Shown: positions 47,701 through 57,284, numbered from the stretch's first letter. The stretch is 64,000 bases of DNA from Doris montereyensis (GCA_037039925.1 JAXRKP010001757.1:12501-76500), one strand, 5' to 3'. The notes: generated from the sequence alone by a model not told the origin. Numbers and translations are program-made.

Positions 47701-49542
47701 TCTACCCACGTGGTCCAGGTAGGTGGATCGACACCTAGTCCCATCGAAGGTGGACGATAAAAAGGAGGTTCCATGTGAGATCACAACACTCTGTGCAAGT
47801 TAAAGATGCCATGGCTGTTTACATGGCAGTCTTGGCAAAATTAAAATCCAACCTAAAAGCCAGAGATCACCTTAGTTGTGGATGTGGGTAAATCAAGTAG
47901 AAAATAAAGATTCCTAGGTAATATCGGGTATGATATTTGTATCGAGTCAGTACTTGATACTCAATACTGAGTGGAAACAAAGGATTAAGTCTCTTCTTTC
48001 TTTGTTTTGGATCGTGTCAATTAGTCGATACGATACTGAGTTTATATATGTGAATCATCTGGTCTTCAGCTACAACTCCATAATCCCAAATGCGTTTGCT
48101 TGTGTCTCACATTTCAGTTTCATCCAGCCCTCGCACACTTTGGTGTTTGATAAGACTGAAATACGATTAGAAGGTTTTAGTTGATGAAGAGATGATTCAC
48201 AGTCACTTCGTCACTGTTGTTTTGGAGGACACGTCTTTAAGACAAGATAACTTTATATTCTCCATAGAGAAATCACATTGTGGTGTGTACATACAAATAC
48301 AAACTTGCTCCTGCACACACGCACACCCACACAAACACAAACCCACGCACACACCTTCTTGCACACACATGTAATACATTATAATATACATAAGTCCTCA
48401 CATTACATACAAAGGGGTACAAAACATTTTCATATACATGATTGTGCAAATACTTGGTAAGAGTTGAAAAATTGTCCAGTTGGAAAATAGTGTCAAAGCT
48501 ATTGAAAAAGGTTAAGAAACGACTAAGGGTGGATTGTCTTCTTAGCTTTGTTAAAGGCATTCTCAGATGACCATACCTTGACATACATTTCTATACATTC
48601 TATCTCAAGGATAGTATGATTGACAGAATCGAAGTAATGCTGGATTATTTCCAAACTACAACGTCATCCCATATCCTGAAAGAAATTATGAAAAACAAAT
48701 TAGAAATAAGAAATCAATGAAAGGCTGATGTCTGAAACTGCTTATCGTGGTTGGTGGTCAAGTGGTTGATAGCTTGGTTCGAGGTCATGAGCCAAGGGAT
48801 TTTGCATCCTACGTTCAGTAGCCTTAATCTTTTCCCGTAGGATTGACACAAAACACACTTGTCTGATACAATTGTATACCGATTATTATAATTATAATAG
48901 CTAGGAGGAGCACTCTGCTACAGACTGTAGCGTGTTGTCCATGCTCAATGCTACAGAAACTTGGATAAACTATGGTGCTATGGGCCTCACAGCCTAGACA
49001 CTAGAAAGAAATTGACATCTTTTCCAATCATTTTTAGCATTTACACTAGACAATTGTACTGATATCCAGATTAGAAGTAAAAGCAGAAGCACTGTAACAC
49101 ACGTTTGCACCATAAGTCTCTTCAGTTCATTGTATTTGTCGATACTTGTTCATAATATGTATATTTGCAATATTTTCACGTTATAGCACATTCTTACAAT
49201 GCATAGTTACATTTGTTATAATATGTTCATATATGTTTCTTTATGTTTTATGTCACCAAAATGTATCAGTTATTGTGAAGCGCCCAGAGCTTGTTTAAAT
49301 ATGACAAAGGCGCCATCAAAATGTTCACTATTATCATTATTTTATCTTGACTACCATATGTTACAAGTAAAGATTCTTTCTTTCGTCTTTGACCTTTGAA
49401 TTTCAGGCGCAATGACATCATTTCACACGTGAGAGAAGCGGCTAACGTGGCCCTCAGCCAGATTGGGGGCCCGGAGGTGGAGAAGGCTATGAGAGTGACT
49501 AAAGTCCTGGCCGATGAAATTCGTCAGCTGACCATGTCATAA
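36597..49542 (+). CDS. TIR domain plus HEAT-repeat protein (9 exons seen, 5' end not found)
   Basis: Exons read by eye: 36597-36872, 38131-38234, 38935-39080, 40694-40869, 42053-42206, 44357-44508, 45867-45997, 47258-47495, 49407-49542 (TAA at 49540-49542). All junction phases agree, giving about 500 residues apart from one frame break in the seventh exon. Order: Ser/Thr/Pro-rich leader, TIR domain (DLMISYSHADKE, GISVWVDVSGLQAG, FLSKIGEAI, FCQDEL), charged linker, an unassigned helical region (EQFWKDNFG, LSSDEQNWLM), then about four HEAT-type helical repeats to the C-terminus. TIR domains either assemble signalling complexes or hydrolyse NAD+; HEAT repeats are protein-binding solenoids. The Glu in FCQDEL sits where catalytic TIR domains have their nucleophilic Glu, so NADase activity is possible but unproven. 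No signal peptide or membrane segment is seen, so a cytosolic protein is likely. I recognise the domains but not a named orthologue. Confidence 0.85.
37205..37560 (-). mobile_element. RTE-like LINE 3' coding tail, antisense in TIR-HEAT intron
   Basis: Minus strand carries RMNDNRIAKSVYTVL, then words like those of 40105-40415. It is antisense to the gene, in the intron 36873-38130. Confidence 0.85.
37561..38130 (+). other. intron sequence without recognised element
   Basis: A 'ttaacccttttgaacac' start could hint at a TTAA element, but no matching right end was found. Confidence 0.4.
38131..38234 (+). CDS. TIR-HEAT exon 2: TIR core
   Basis: Acceptor ttctctacccag, donor CAAG|GTAAGA. It reads DALEENGISVWVDVSGLQ, then AGVDFLSKIGEAIIDCK. 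This covers the second TIR strand, the BB loop and helix C. The usual aromatic 'W' of the 'G-x-x-W/F' loop position is Phe here. In phase 1, out phase 0. Confidence 0.9.
38935..39080 (+). CDS. TIR-HEAT exon 3: TIR active-site region
   Basis: Acceptor gctttacag, donor GGCAT|GTATGA. It reads LFLSLLSVSSVKSKFCQDEL, then ALAYVSNRAIFPASLDEK. The pattern strand, Ser-rich turn, aromatic-Cys-x-x-Glu-Leu and 'r-iiP' strand is that of TIR domains with the catalytic Glu in the alpha-C/D region. In phase 0, out phase 2. Confidence 0.9.
39205..39310 (+). repeat. tRNA-derived SINE, family 1, body fragment
   Basis: atcggagacggacgataa, aggaggtcc and catgttaaagaaccattgg follow in the family order. It lies just after the TIR exon 38935-39080. 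Confidence 0.6.
39440..40420 (+). mobile_element. RTE-like LINE reverse transcriptase and 3' tail
   Basis: It encodes GCILSPLLFITFMDSV, LSFADDLVLFG (the catalytic F-A-D-D motif), NYLGVMINSEGKLREEI, AVYNTVYCPTLLYGSETWPL and the tail MRWFGHVNRMNDNRIAKSVY. The frame changes several times, so the copy is dead. It lies sense in the TIR-HEAT intron 39081-40693. Confidence 0.92.
40694..40869 (+). CDS. TIR-HEAT exon 4: end of TIR and charged linker
   Basis: Acceptor cataaaaaaag, donor GAAA|GTTGGT. It reads KLQLARYDWTMLGRD, NENFELLLKRLKDDL, then a Lys/Glu-rich tract (KEVENKKDAEKSPEKK). The intron before it (39081-40693) holds a sense-strand LINE reverse transcriptase fragment. The A-rich acceptor is weak, but phases match on both sides. 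Confidence 0.8.
40960..41005 (+). repeat. dispersed repeat family 3 end fragment
   Basis: catttggtggacaggggtaa, acttcaatgaaac, aagcaaaccc match the 3' part of the family. Confidence 0.5.
41180..41462 (-). repeat. tRNA-derived SINE, family 2, full copy
   Basis: On the minus strand the head has an A box TGACCGAGCGG and a B box GGTTCAAATCC, then a body with acccaggtgaaa, cctgtccaggaggcg, gaaaccgggatgagc. It ends at ccataacagcc. RNA polymerase III promoter elements look intact. Confidence 0.9.
41794..41981. mobile_element. 188-bp pogo-like MITE, second copy
   Basis: Ends CAGTAGTTGCTGGATAAA and TTTATCCAGGGACTACTG, flanked by TA. Interior matches 21237-21414. It ends 71 bp before the TIR-HEAT exon at 42053. 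Confidence 0.9.
42053..42206 (+). CDS. TIR-HEAT exon 5: linker
   Basis: Acceptor ttcattgttcag, donor ACAT|GTAAGA. It reads KPSFDRQDTHLKLNH, then GIEILDVEQFWKDNFGSKEE. I do not recognise the second part; with exon 6 it forms a predicted helical module with alternating acidic and hydrophobic residues, vaguely EF-hand-like. Confidence 0.8.
42207..43085 (+). other. TIR-HEAT intron, first part, nothing recognised
   Basis: A 66-codon open frame at 42781-42981 has no recognisable similarity or good splice sites. Otherwise AT-rich. Confidence 0.4.
43098..43815 (-). mobile_element. Tc1/mariner remnant with transposase C-terminus
   Basis: Long inverted ends: atgtccatttctg ... gacttgcaccttggtgtcttgaa-type sequence at 43105-43185 and its inverse at 43740-43815. 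The minus strand 43429-43662 encodes SIFMHDNVPAHRA, YLEQHNV, WSPALNPMEHLWNII and NKARTWDVIRQA. These are the second catalytic Asp region and third acidic residue region of a Tc1-type DDE transposase. The N-terminus is lost and a 57-bp unit is expanded at 43260-43455. Confidence 0.9.
43260..43455. repeat. 57-bp tandem repeat inside the Tc1 remnant
   Basis: About 3.5 units of 'tctttgaacttaggcctgtcgaataacatcccaagcatctgtgattgg'-type sequence. It is open in both strands because the unit length is a multiple of three. Confidence 0.95.
44100..44290. repeat. imperfect (GA)/(GACA) microsatellite
   Basis: agagagagaggg, acagatagacagacaaac and twice 'catggtgagtgatagatag'. It lies in the intron before exon 44357. 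Confidence 0.9.
44357..44508 (+). CDS. TIR-HEAT exon 6: unassigned helical module
   Basis: Acceptor gctctcccacag, donor CCTGG|GTATGT. It reads FEEAFKSTFSEPLNNLL, SSDEQNWLMGILRREFEV and IVYKFNIL. The length, helix-loop-helix look and acidic loop could suggest a degenerate EF-hand pair or a death-fold-like bundle, but no Ca-binding loop is complete. Function unknown. Phases agree with both neighbours. Confidence 0.82.
45305..45575 (+). repeat. tRNA-derived SINE, Ser/Leu-like head
   Basis: A box TGGCCGAATGG at 45311-45321 and B box GGTTCGGAGCC at 45355-45365 are well spaced. The body follows, and the 3' end is gttgtttcaatattatcattatt. The head resembles a class II tRNA start, but there is no variable arm or acceptor pairing, so it is not a tRNA gene. 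Confidence 0.75.
45655..45815. repeat. 33-bp minisatellite, about 5 units
   Basis: Unit catttttatcgtcacatgac-ggagagtgtaaat. Period 33, so both strands keep an open frame. It ends 51 bp before exon 45867. Confidence 0.95.
45867..45997 (+). CDS. TIR-HEAT exon 7: frame break before first HEAT repeat
   Basis: Acceptor ttggtaaccag, donor TTGG|GTATGG. The incoming frame reads AFCSMDGQYQPLWERVKEQ, then stops at TGA 45941-45943. A different frame continues with KVFDMDSSVRVEAIENL, which joins correctly to exon 8 and looks like a HEAT helix pair. The shift lies between about 45930 and 45949. Either the assembly has an indel or this allele is broken. A minisatellite lies just upstream (45655-45815). 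Confidence 0.78.
46087..46200. repeat. short-period minisatellite (acatggacagggc)
   Basis: Repeated 'ggacagggcacatggacagg' words with period about 12-16. Open frames across it are artefacts. Confidence 0.9.
46245..46415 (+). repeat. dispersed repeat family 3 copy
   Basis: ggttggcggggctgctggtagg, tttcctttcattctttccc, tcatcttgctgtttcctc, accctgagatggctgcatatag, tggatggggtaaatttcaa. Confidence 0.75.
46430..46625 (-). repeat. SINE-like repeat family 4 (inverted copy)
   Basis: Inverse of the 25745-26005 body: cttctcagcttatagctgg, atactcattcacac, gaagtacctttcaaatg, gggttttgaaccagcg. Confidence 0.6.
46985..47165 (+). repeat. tRNA-derived SINE, family 1, body and tail
   Basis: aggtggattgacacctagt, ccggagacagaccataaaagg, gcacgttaaagatcccttggc, gttgtggatatgggtgaa. 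Ends 93 bp before exon 47258. Confidence 0.8.
47258..47495 (+). CDS. TIR-HEAT exon 8: HEAT repeats
   Basis: Acceptor gactcctcacag, donor ATGTG|GTAGGT. It reads GKFKSAAVIDALRDLLTD, QDANVRAVATISLART, VKFLMKTLNDKDRLVREA and GCLALGHLQAKQSV. The D-x-x-VR-x-x-A-x-x-A-L spacing repeats about every 31-35 residues, as in HEAT_2/PBS-lyase-type repeats. In phase 1, out phase 2. Confidence 0.92.
47591..47900 (+). repeat. tRNA-derived SINE, family 1, full copy
   Basis: A box TAGTCCAGAGG, B box region gtgggtttgagctccgcc, body 'ggtggatcgacacctagtcc', 'aggtggacgataaaaagg', 'ttaaagatgccatggctg', tail 'gttgtggatgtgggtaaatc'. Best full copy in the window. Confidence 0.9.
47905..49254 (+). other. last TIR-HEAT intron, little recognised
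   Basis: A (CA)-rich patch at 48310-48370 and AT-rich sequence. No exon is needed here, since phases of 47495 and 49407 already match. Confidence 0.5.
49255..49350 (+). mobile_element. CR1/L2-type LINE 3' tail
   Basis: tgtgaagcgcccagagc, gacaaaggcgccatcaaaatg followed by tatcattatt. Tail only, ending 57 bp before exon 49407. Confidence 0.5.
49407..49542 (+). CDS. TIR-HEAT exon 9: last HEAT repeat and stop
   Basis: Acceptor ttgaatttcag. It completes a Trp codon, then reads RNDIISHVREAANVALSQIG and ends DEIRQLTMS with TAA at 49540-49542. HVREAANVALSQIG is a canonical HEAT second helix. Phase matches exon 8. Confidence 0.92.
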
Positions 49543-50104
49543 GTTTTATCATTGCTCAACTAATTTGGATGATGTCAATTTTGTCAATATGAAAATATAA
49601 AAGCAGAGAGTATGCAGTGGGGCGAGGTGCCACGTGAAAAAGTAATACATTCAGTCATGATATATATGTTAGAGTTCCATTGGGATCAAAAACCAGGATT
49701 TACAATATGCCTCTCACCCCTGGTAGCGTGTAGGCCACTTACAATTATACAAGCGATTTCCTTCTTCCTCTGTCTGGGGCTATCCTTCCAAGCTCACTCT
49801 GTGTCAGCCCCGTCTCTCGTATTTTCTCCGTCAATGCACATTTCCAGGTCTTCCTTGGCCTACACATGCGTCTGTCCACTTGATTTTCTTTTCACCACTC
49901 CCAGATCTCACTCATAACGCACAATAACCGTTGCCCACAGTGAGAAGATGACACGTTTTGCCTTGCCTTGCCTGGGAGTGTTGACAACTCTAGGTGGACG
50001 CTCGGCCTCTATGGAGAGCTAGTGGGTGGTGGGCGCAGATGCTGAGGCCATTGGTTCAATTCTGTCTGGTGTCTGTGGGTAATTTTTTTTTCTCTTTTGT
50101 TTAT

Positions 50105-50375
50105 TCAAACGCAATCAACCTCAGAAAGAGGCGGTCAAAAACCAAATTCGCCGACCGATCTTTCTCTATTGCCGCACACACTGTCTGGAACTCACTGTCT
50201 ACAAAAACCAGAAACTCTACTAACTACACAACGTTCAAATCAAATCTTAAAACGGAAAACTATTCCGGTTAGCGTATTGTTAACGTTCATTGCTTGTATT
50301 CGATTTGTGTGATTTCTGTGAAGCGCCTTAGAGCATTCCGAATGGATTAGGTGCGCTATACAAGTATTGTATTAG
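50105..50375 (+). mobile_element. CR1/L2-like LINE, C-terminus and 3' end
   Basis: Encodes KFADRSFSIAAHTVWNSL and TTFKSNLKTE, the widely conserved C-terminal block of CR1/L2 ORF2. It is followed by the 3' UTR end 'gtgaagcgccttagagc' and 'gtgcgctatacaagtattgt'. 5' truncated, as usual for LINEs. Confidence 0.88.
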
Positions 50376-51154
50376 TCTCATCTTTAGAAGGGCTCTTAAC
50401 ATCTATTTTATGTTTTATATTGTTTATCTATGTATTGATTTTCATCAGCTTTGGGGCCACCCGTCAGTTCTTTCGTGGGTATTAAAACATTGTCATCTCT
50501 TATTGTAATAATAAATTATGTATCCTTTTTGTTCAGGAGATGAACATGTTCAAATTGGAGTATCCTTTTTGTTCAGGAGAAGAAGATGTTCAAAGTGGAA
50601 TGAGCACAATTTTATTTGCATTCCTTAATATATGTCATGAGCTATGTGCTATTTTTTTGCTTTTTGTTTTTCCTTCTTGGTCTTCTCGTGAATTGTATCT
50701 GTAATTTAAAAAGTAGTTAAAGTATGGCGTCAGGTCTGTGATTTTTAGTGGCAGTTTAGTTCAAATGTTTTTAGAGCAAGAATTTAAAGGGGGGGGGATG
50801 TTTGATGTTAGTTATATGCATTTTGATTTGTGATACAGAAATGATACAGCGTTTTGAAGTCATAAGAATGTTGAATTTACATGTTACAACAACATAACTT
50901 GATTTGTTTCCCAGTCTAATTGAAAGTCAAACGGATCTTTAGACGAGCAGTTTATTGGTCTCACTACTTAAGCTGTTGTATTAAACTATTGTAAATATTT
51001 TTTGTATTTTTTTTATTTACACGTTTTTATTCTTGAATTTACTCAATCACTTTGACATTATTGACATCGTTTTGTAACAATCATTTACAACAGTGATAAA
51101 ATTTGCGAGATGTGTTTTGTGACGTAGAATACATTTCTCTATAAATGTTTTTGG

Positions 51155-51290
51155 GGGAGGTTGATTTTCTGTTCTTTGCATATTTGGGTAGAACGACCAT
51201 TTATCTACAAGTTCATTGCCGAAAAATGTCCATATGACGTATAATTTTTTTTACAAAAGATTTTGAAAATTGAGTCAAAATCCAAGATGG
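51155..51290 (+). mobile_element. solo arm of the long-TIR element family
   Basis: ggttgattttctgttctttg, catatttgggtagaacg, catttatctacaagttc and tgacgtataa match the arms at 19480 and 20075. No partner arm is found nearby. Confidence 0.85.
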
Positions 51291-53470
51291 CAGGCGTTTC
51301 TATGGCAACCAAGAATGCTACAAACTTTTCAATGATATAGGATGACTGTATTTTGACTGTTACTCATGTACAAACTAAAAGCAAAAACCTTATCTCAAAA
51401 GCAAAAAAATCGCTTCAGGTGCATATTTGATTTCTTTATTGCAATTATTTTAAAGATGGATATTCATCATTTTGAAAAGATTATTTTTTCAGCTCTCTTT
51501 ATTACACATTTGCTTTTTAAGGAATGAGATACTTTATGAAAAAAATTGTATTTGAAAGAACAAATATCAGGATATTAAATATTTATTTTACAAAAATTGA
51601 CGTATTGTAATATATAATACAGTTCAATCATCTTCTGTGATGAGAATATCATTTCTTGTTTTCAAGAAGATAAAAGAAAAAACTGATTGAAATATTTCCT
51701 TATGATTGTAAGTATTATTTATATTATTTTATTATTTTGCTCTGATCTTTGATTTACTGCCAGCGTTTCTTCAGATGAAATGTATTATCATCTCTATTTG
51801 AACCTGTGCACCTTGACGTTTAAGAATGGAACAAATTAAATGCTACTTTATTTTGATTTCTGCGCAAATGTCGCCCATGGAGTTTTTTCAGAGAAAACGA
51901 TAAAAAATCTCTTCATTTGCCATTTTTCCTTTCTTATGTGTTTTGTCAGCGTTGACATCGTCACTTTTGCCAAAAGTGTATCGAAAACTCAAACTCTTCT
52001 CTTTCACAGGGTGGTTGTGGGTTATTGATTTATTATTGGTAATGAATTATAATTTATACATCTTTTTGATTGATCTGTTTTAATTTTATTTCTTACAAGA
52101 AAAGGATATTTCATGTGAAATGAACTGAATGCACTCTATTTTTCCTTTTTTGTTTTGTTTCTGGCCGTTGCAAAAGCAGTTGTTGATGTAAAATGTCACA
52201 CACTTGAGAGGAAAAGACTTATGGAAAGATTTCAGGAGTTTAGCCTGATTGGCACAGTTTTTGGTTTTTGGAAATCGACATTATAAAAGAAATTTTCCAG
52301 TTTGTCTATGGTCTTGACTGAGTTTTTAATTGAGAATACTTTTCTCTTTTAGGCAGGTTACTGGATTACATAATTATTTTGTTTCTTGAGAACATTCTAT
52401 CTTTGAACAGTGATGGTTTTGACTTGGAATCAGAGTCATTTCTTCTTTTATTTTTATAATTCCTTTGTTTGACACTGACCATCATATTATTCATGTGTTT
52501 GAAATTGCCCTGTCATTGTTATAGTTTATGTTTATTTATAAGTTTTAAAAAAATGTCCTCAAATCTAAATTTTAAAAAGATTATTTATATCTAACTTATA
52601 ATTAATTAATTTTTATTTTATTATTTTTTATTTTAACACCTTGCCAGGAGGAACCAATACGTTTTACACCAATCTGGAAGCCCCAGAGTTTGTTTTATAT
52701 AATAATTAATTTTGCTCAATCTGTTTAGACACATACTATTTTACAATTGAAAGCCATGTCCGTGATCCTGCTCTGACCCGTCACCATATGTGCATATATA
52801 TCGGTTTATTAACGCTTCTGTATCAAACACGGACATTTCACATGTATCTCTATGGCCTAATTCAATGTATTGTAACTTAAGTTATTTTTTCAATACTAAG
52901 CCGCTATGTGTTTCATTTGCTCGTAATTGGAAAGAAAACGAAGCATTACCACTCAAAACAATAGCTTTCTGCTTTACCTTGCACAGTGCTTATTATCATG
53001 TAGATCTCAAAACTACATTCCAACACGTGCATTTCGAAGAAGTTGCCGGGCCAATAGTTTTGAGGAATCCGTGATTCAGGGAACGTATGTGAATGCATAA
53101 GGTGACCCAGAGAAACTACCACGTCACGGATGAGAATGGTTATTTCTCTTTTTCTCGCGTTTCCAGATGTTATTACAAAAAACTTGAGACGGACAGTGGA
53201 CAGTACTGCGAATAGATTGGTAACGCAAAGTGTAAAGAGGTGAGAATGCGTGGCGTTGTGTGTCAATGACAGTACAGCTACTACAATACACGCTTATATG
53301 TGTAACCTGCGAGCACAATATGCACTGTTCTGAGTGGCCTGCTGGCAGGCTTTTTTACTACCAAGACGGGGAAAATTGCTTCTCATGGTTTAAACAGCTG
53401 ACCAATAGTTTGAAAAATCCATGAAAAAGTTCAACTTAATTCGTGAATTTGATGAATGTGTGTTCAGCGA
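51291..53470. other. AT-rich intergenic sequence, no feature recognised
   Basis: A 94-codon frame at 52790-53074 has no recognisable motif. Otherwise long A/T runs and no repeats I can name. Confidence 0.5.
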
Positions 53471-53475
53471 ATATG

Positions 53476-53745
53476 TGTTGGACTCGATGGTCCTTGGGCA
53501 AAGTGTCAGCCTGTCAACCAGCAGGTCATTGGCTAGTGTCCGACAGGTTGAACATTTTCTCAAGTTTTTTTTCCGAGTTAATCCCAACCCCCCCCCCCCC
53601 CCCCCCCCCCCCAGTCCAGGTAGTCGATAGACACCTAGTCCCATCAGATACGGACAATAAAACAGGAGATCCCTACCCCAAAAAAAAAAAAACAAAGCCA
53701 AGATCACTTTAGTTGTGGATGTGGGTAAAGTCGAATCAAATGACA
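53476..53745 (+). repeat. tRNA-derived SINE, family 1, copy with C25 run
   Basis: gactcgatggtccttggg, caggttgaacattttctc, C25 at 53588-53612, cacctagtcccatcagatac, acaataaaacaggagatcc, gttgtggatgtgggtaaag. Confidence 0.85.
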
Positions 53746-53892
53746 TGTGTTGGACTTTGTATGATCTGCTTACTGAAAATAATACTAACATGTTCTTTGA
53801 TATTTGAAATTTGAAATTTACAGTGCACTGTTTTGTGTTTGTCTCCTGAGGAGTAAGTGGGGTTGAGGGGAGGAGGGAGGGAGAGGGGAGGG

Positions 53893-53990
53893 GGACCCGG
53901 TGGTCCAGAGGTAAGGTGTCTGACTCTCAACACCAAACGGTTGTGGGTTCGTGCCTTGACAAGTTGAACAATTTTTTCAAGTAAACTCCC
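53893..53990 (+). repeat. tRNA-derived SINE, family 1, head only
   Basis: TGGTCCAGAGG A box, gttgtgggttcgtgcc B-box region and ttgacaagttgaacaat. Then it stops. Confidence 0.8.
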
Positions 53991-54339
53991 AATGAAACTT
54001 GTGTCGTCATACGCATACCAATCATCACATCAATTCTGTGATCATGACAGTCTGCATGGCTCTTTTCTCTTCAACGTATATTGTAAACCTAGTTTGCCTA
54101 CCCATTTATATAATATTACTTACTACATGTAAAATACTACTTTACCCACCGTTGTTTCCTATTGTCTATACTATATAGCAGTCAGACACGAGTTTACTCT
54201 CTTCCAGTGTTGTGATACTCAATACAGTAACGCTAACGTGCCTTCAGTGAATATCTCATCATAGTACACAATGTATTATGTATTCTGTTTGTAACTGCGT
54301 TATTTATTCCGTTCGTGTACTTCTGGCCTCTGCTTTACT

Positions 54340-54615
54340 TTCATTCATCGGTGGGTTTTTAACCCATCACTGTCGACTCACCAAATGTAGCCGATTGCCG
54401 CTGATGTTGTTACACAGTGTAGTAATAAGCACGTCAACCCCTTTCCTGTCATCGTTGTTGTGGGAGGTTGGCAGACGGTACGACATTTTAGTAGTCAGTA
54501 GGTCCTACTCCTTTCCTTTCACTATTTTCACCAATCTTTTATTCTGCTGTTTCTTTTTCTCAATTCACCGTGAGCTAGCACCGCATATGGTGGATCGGAT
54601 AAATTTCAATCATTC
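54340..54615 (+). repeat. dispersed repeat family 3, long copy
   Basis: gtgggaggttggcagacgg, gtaggtcctactcctttcc, tctgctgtttctttttctc, aattcaccgtgagc, ccgcatatggtggatcgg. Confidence 0.7.
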
Positions 54616-55404
54616 AATCGTATTCATCGTTGTCATAAACTGCCGTCTCAGTGTTCCAGTGTTGTGAAATGAGATCACAATTTTTTAAAACTTCTTTGCA
54701 AGGTGTATAGGCTTAAAACAAAAAATGAATTTTCAAAACACCGTAAATCAAGGGGTCATTGTGTTGACATATATATGTATTATGTATGTTATTAATAATT
54801 GAAATGGAGATTTAAAAAAGCGTCTATTTTATATACACGATAACAACAATATGTATAAAAAGTACACAAACTTGGAGATACGGCAAAACAGCACTGCTGA
54901 TCTTTGAGATATAAAGTTACTTGTCTGGTCTCTAAAGAGTTAATGTATAGACCAGTGCTACTCAAAGTAAGAGTGGTACATGAGTACCGTTGCTAGTCTG
55001 TGAGCCATGGTTTGTTTTTTGTTGTTGCTTCTCTACAGCATTTGTTTTGGCTGTTGGTCTCCAGCATGTCAAATTCTTCATTGTTCAACATTTCAAATTG
55101 TTCTTTTTTCGGTCAATTTACTCTCTTCTTATGCTATTATTATTATTGTTTTTATATAAACTGGTTGCTCTTTATATAGTTATTTATAGTAATTGATTAT
55201 TTAACTTATAAATAACTATATATATATATATTATATATTATGATCTATACAAGGAGTTTTTTTTCTTTTACATAAAACTAATAAAGTATTGGAGATATTA
55301 CTAATAATATTAGTATTAGTATACATTGACCATTCTTGAGTGTGTTTCATTTTCTTTTTCAAAAATTTTGTTACATTTTTATACTGGGGTGGAAAAAAGT
55401 AAAG

Positions 55405-55702
55405 TAAGACTCCTTCAAGGCCATTATGACCCATAGAGCCGAAGCTTATCGCGGTTTCTGTGGTGTGGAGCGAAACAGGTGATTAATAATCACCTCCTGG
55501 ACAAGTCACTAGTGTGACGCAGGTTTTTACTCCAAAGCTAGTGTTTGTACCTATTTGCACCTGGGTAGAGTGGGAAAATGCATGTAATATAAAGTGTCTT
55601 TCCCAAGGAACACAACGTTGGGCCTAGCTTTGCTGGGATTCAAACCTGGGACCTCATGATTCCCTGTCTGGCAGCCTAATCATTCGGCCACTGATGCCAC
55701 AC
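55405..55702 (-). repeat. tRNA-derived SINE, family 2, full copy
   Basis: Minus-strand head with A box TGGCCGAATGA (55684-55694 region) and B box GGTTTGAATCC, body as at 41180-41462. One A-box substitution compared with that copy. Confidence 0.88.
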
Positions 55703-56197
55703 TGGTGGGAAAGATTTGAGATAGTTAGAATGGATTCTTTGGAGAAGGATAGGGAAGCTCAGTTGATAAATAAGCTGCCGACTGCCACGCAGGTGACCTG
55801 AGTGTGATCTCCATTACCTGCTGCTACGAATACCAAGAACTCGACTACAGGCTGGCCATCGTACTTTTTGCTCATTTTAGTACCACCACTTGGAACAAAC
55901 TGCCAGCCAGCATTTAACAGTCATCCTCATTGAACTGTTTTTAAGCAAAAACATACAAACGCATTTAAAAAAAAATCCCATTTTGATGTTTAAAATTATG
56001 TTATTTTTGCTGAGTTTTGGTGTAATTGCGCCCCAGAGCCTCCTTATTCGGCTGCGCATTTGTCCACTATTATTATTATTATTATTGATTCATATTTGTA
56101 GAGCCGTAGCCGGCATGGAAAACTATTATGTTTATACTGTATGCTTAGAAGAGTCGAGACTCTCTCCTCATTACACTACGCTCAACACTAAAATTGG

Positions 56198-56466
56198 GAA
56201 GGTCCAGAGGCACGGTGTCACACCTCTAACTCTAAACCAAAAGGTTGGAAATTTTTTGGGAGTTTTATTAAGTAAACCCCCCCCCCCCCAAACACACACA
56301 CACATACTGATCCAGGTAGATAGATTGCCGCCTAGTCCCATCGGAGATGGACGATAAAGGGAGGTTCCCCACGTGCAGACCATAACACTGTGGGTTAACA
56401 TCCCTTGGCTGTTTACAGGACAATCCATACAAAAAAATTATTTTTAATCCTACCAAACCCACCTTT
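56198..56466 (+). repeat. tRNA-derived SINE, family 1, copy with poly-C and CA runs
   Basis: ggtccagaggcacggtgtc, caaaaggttggaaatttt, C13 run then (CA)n, gatccaggtagatagattgc, gtcccatcggagatggacg, cccttggctgtttacagg. Confidence 0.85.
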
Positions 56467-56554
56467 GATTGGTAGTATATAAATATAATGTGTCAATAAT
56501 AAAAATTTAGCGTGTGTTTCTTTCCCCCATCATTACATTTCTTTTTCCTTAGAA

Positions 56555-57120
56555 GGGAAGGCTAAAGAAGATAAAGTTGGAAACACAACAGTGGGAGATG
56601 AGACCAAGACAGATGGCATTATTAAGGGCTGGGATCAATGTTCCCTCTAAGCTGTGCGCGCACACTAGAGGAGGAAAAGGTACTATGCACAGTTGAGAAA
56701 TGTCTGTGCACACCAATGAAAAAAAACGGCATGCGCAAAATTTAAAAAATGTATTTATTTTCACACCATTGGGATTTTTTCATCAAACTGTGCACAAGCC
56801 TAAAATGTACAGACACAGACTACAAAAAATTAGAGGAAACAGTGGCTAGGAGGGATGGAGGTGAATCAACTCAGATAGTTTGGGCATGTAAATAGAATGA
56901 ATGATAGAGACTTAATCAAGGGCAGACCTCAAAGGGCAGACCTCAGAGAAAGTGGGAAGAAGATATACAACAAGTAGAGGCACTGAAGCAAAGAAATTTA
57001 TCGTTCACAGAACGAAACAACAGAATATATCAGGACAGGGCAGCCTGGAGAAAGTCCCATTTTGGCCATCTAAACCCATACACCGGAGGGTAGAATTGAA
57101 ACTGATGGTGATAAAGAAAG
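56555..57120 (+). mobile_element. RTE-like LINE 3' coding tail with nested hAT MITE
   Basis: gagaccaagacagatggcat, atagtttgggcatgtaaatag, gcagacctcagagaaagtggg and caggacagggcagcctgg match the tail at 40080-40420. It is interrupted by the insert 56636-56844. Confidence 0.85.
56636..56844. mobile_element. hAT-type MITE, 209 bp
   Basis: Ends CAATGTTCCCTCTAAGCTGTG and, inverted, CACTGTTTCCTCTAA. Flanks gctgggat and gctaggag match at 6 of 8 positions, consistent with an aged 8-bp target duplication. Confidence 0.78.
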
Positions 57121-57284
57121 AATGAAAGAAAGTATACATTTTTTGCTTGGGTAGTTGTTAGGTAAGTACACATGTATATGAAAGTTTTTGCTTGGCATCT
57201 TAGCATGGTAGGCCTACAGTGCAACAGGTTTAAAATCCCTGACACTGACAGTTCAGTGGGCAGGGCAGGTGATAAAGGGCGATC

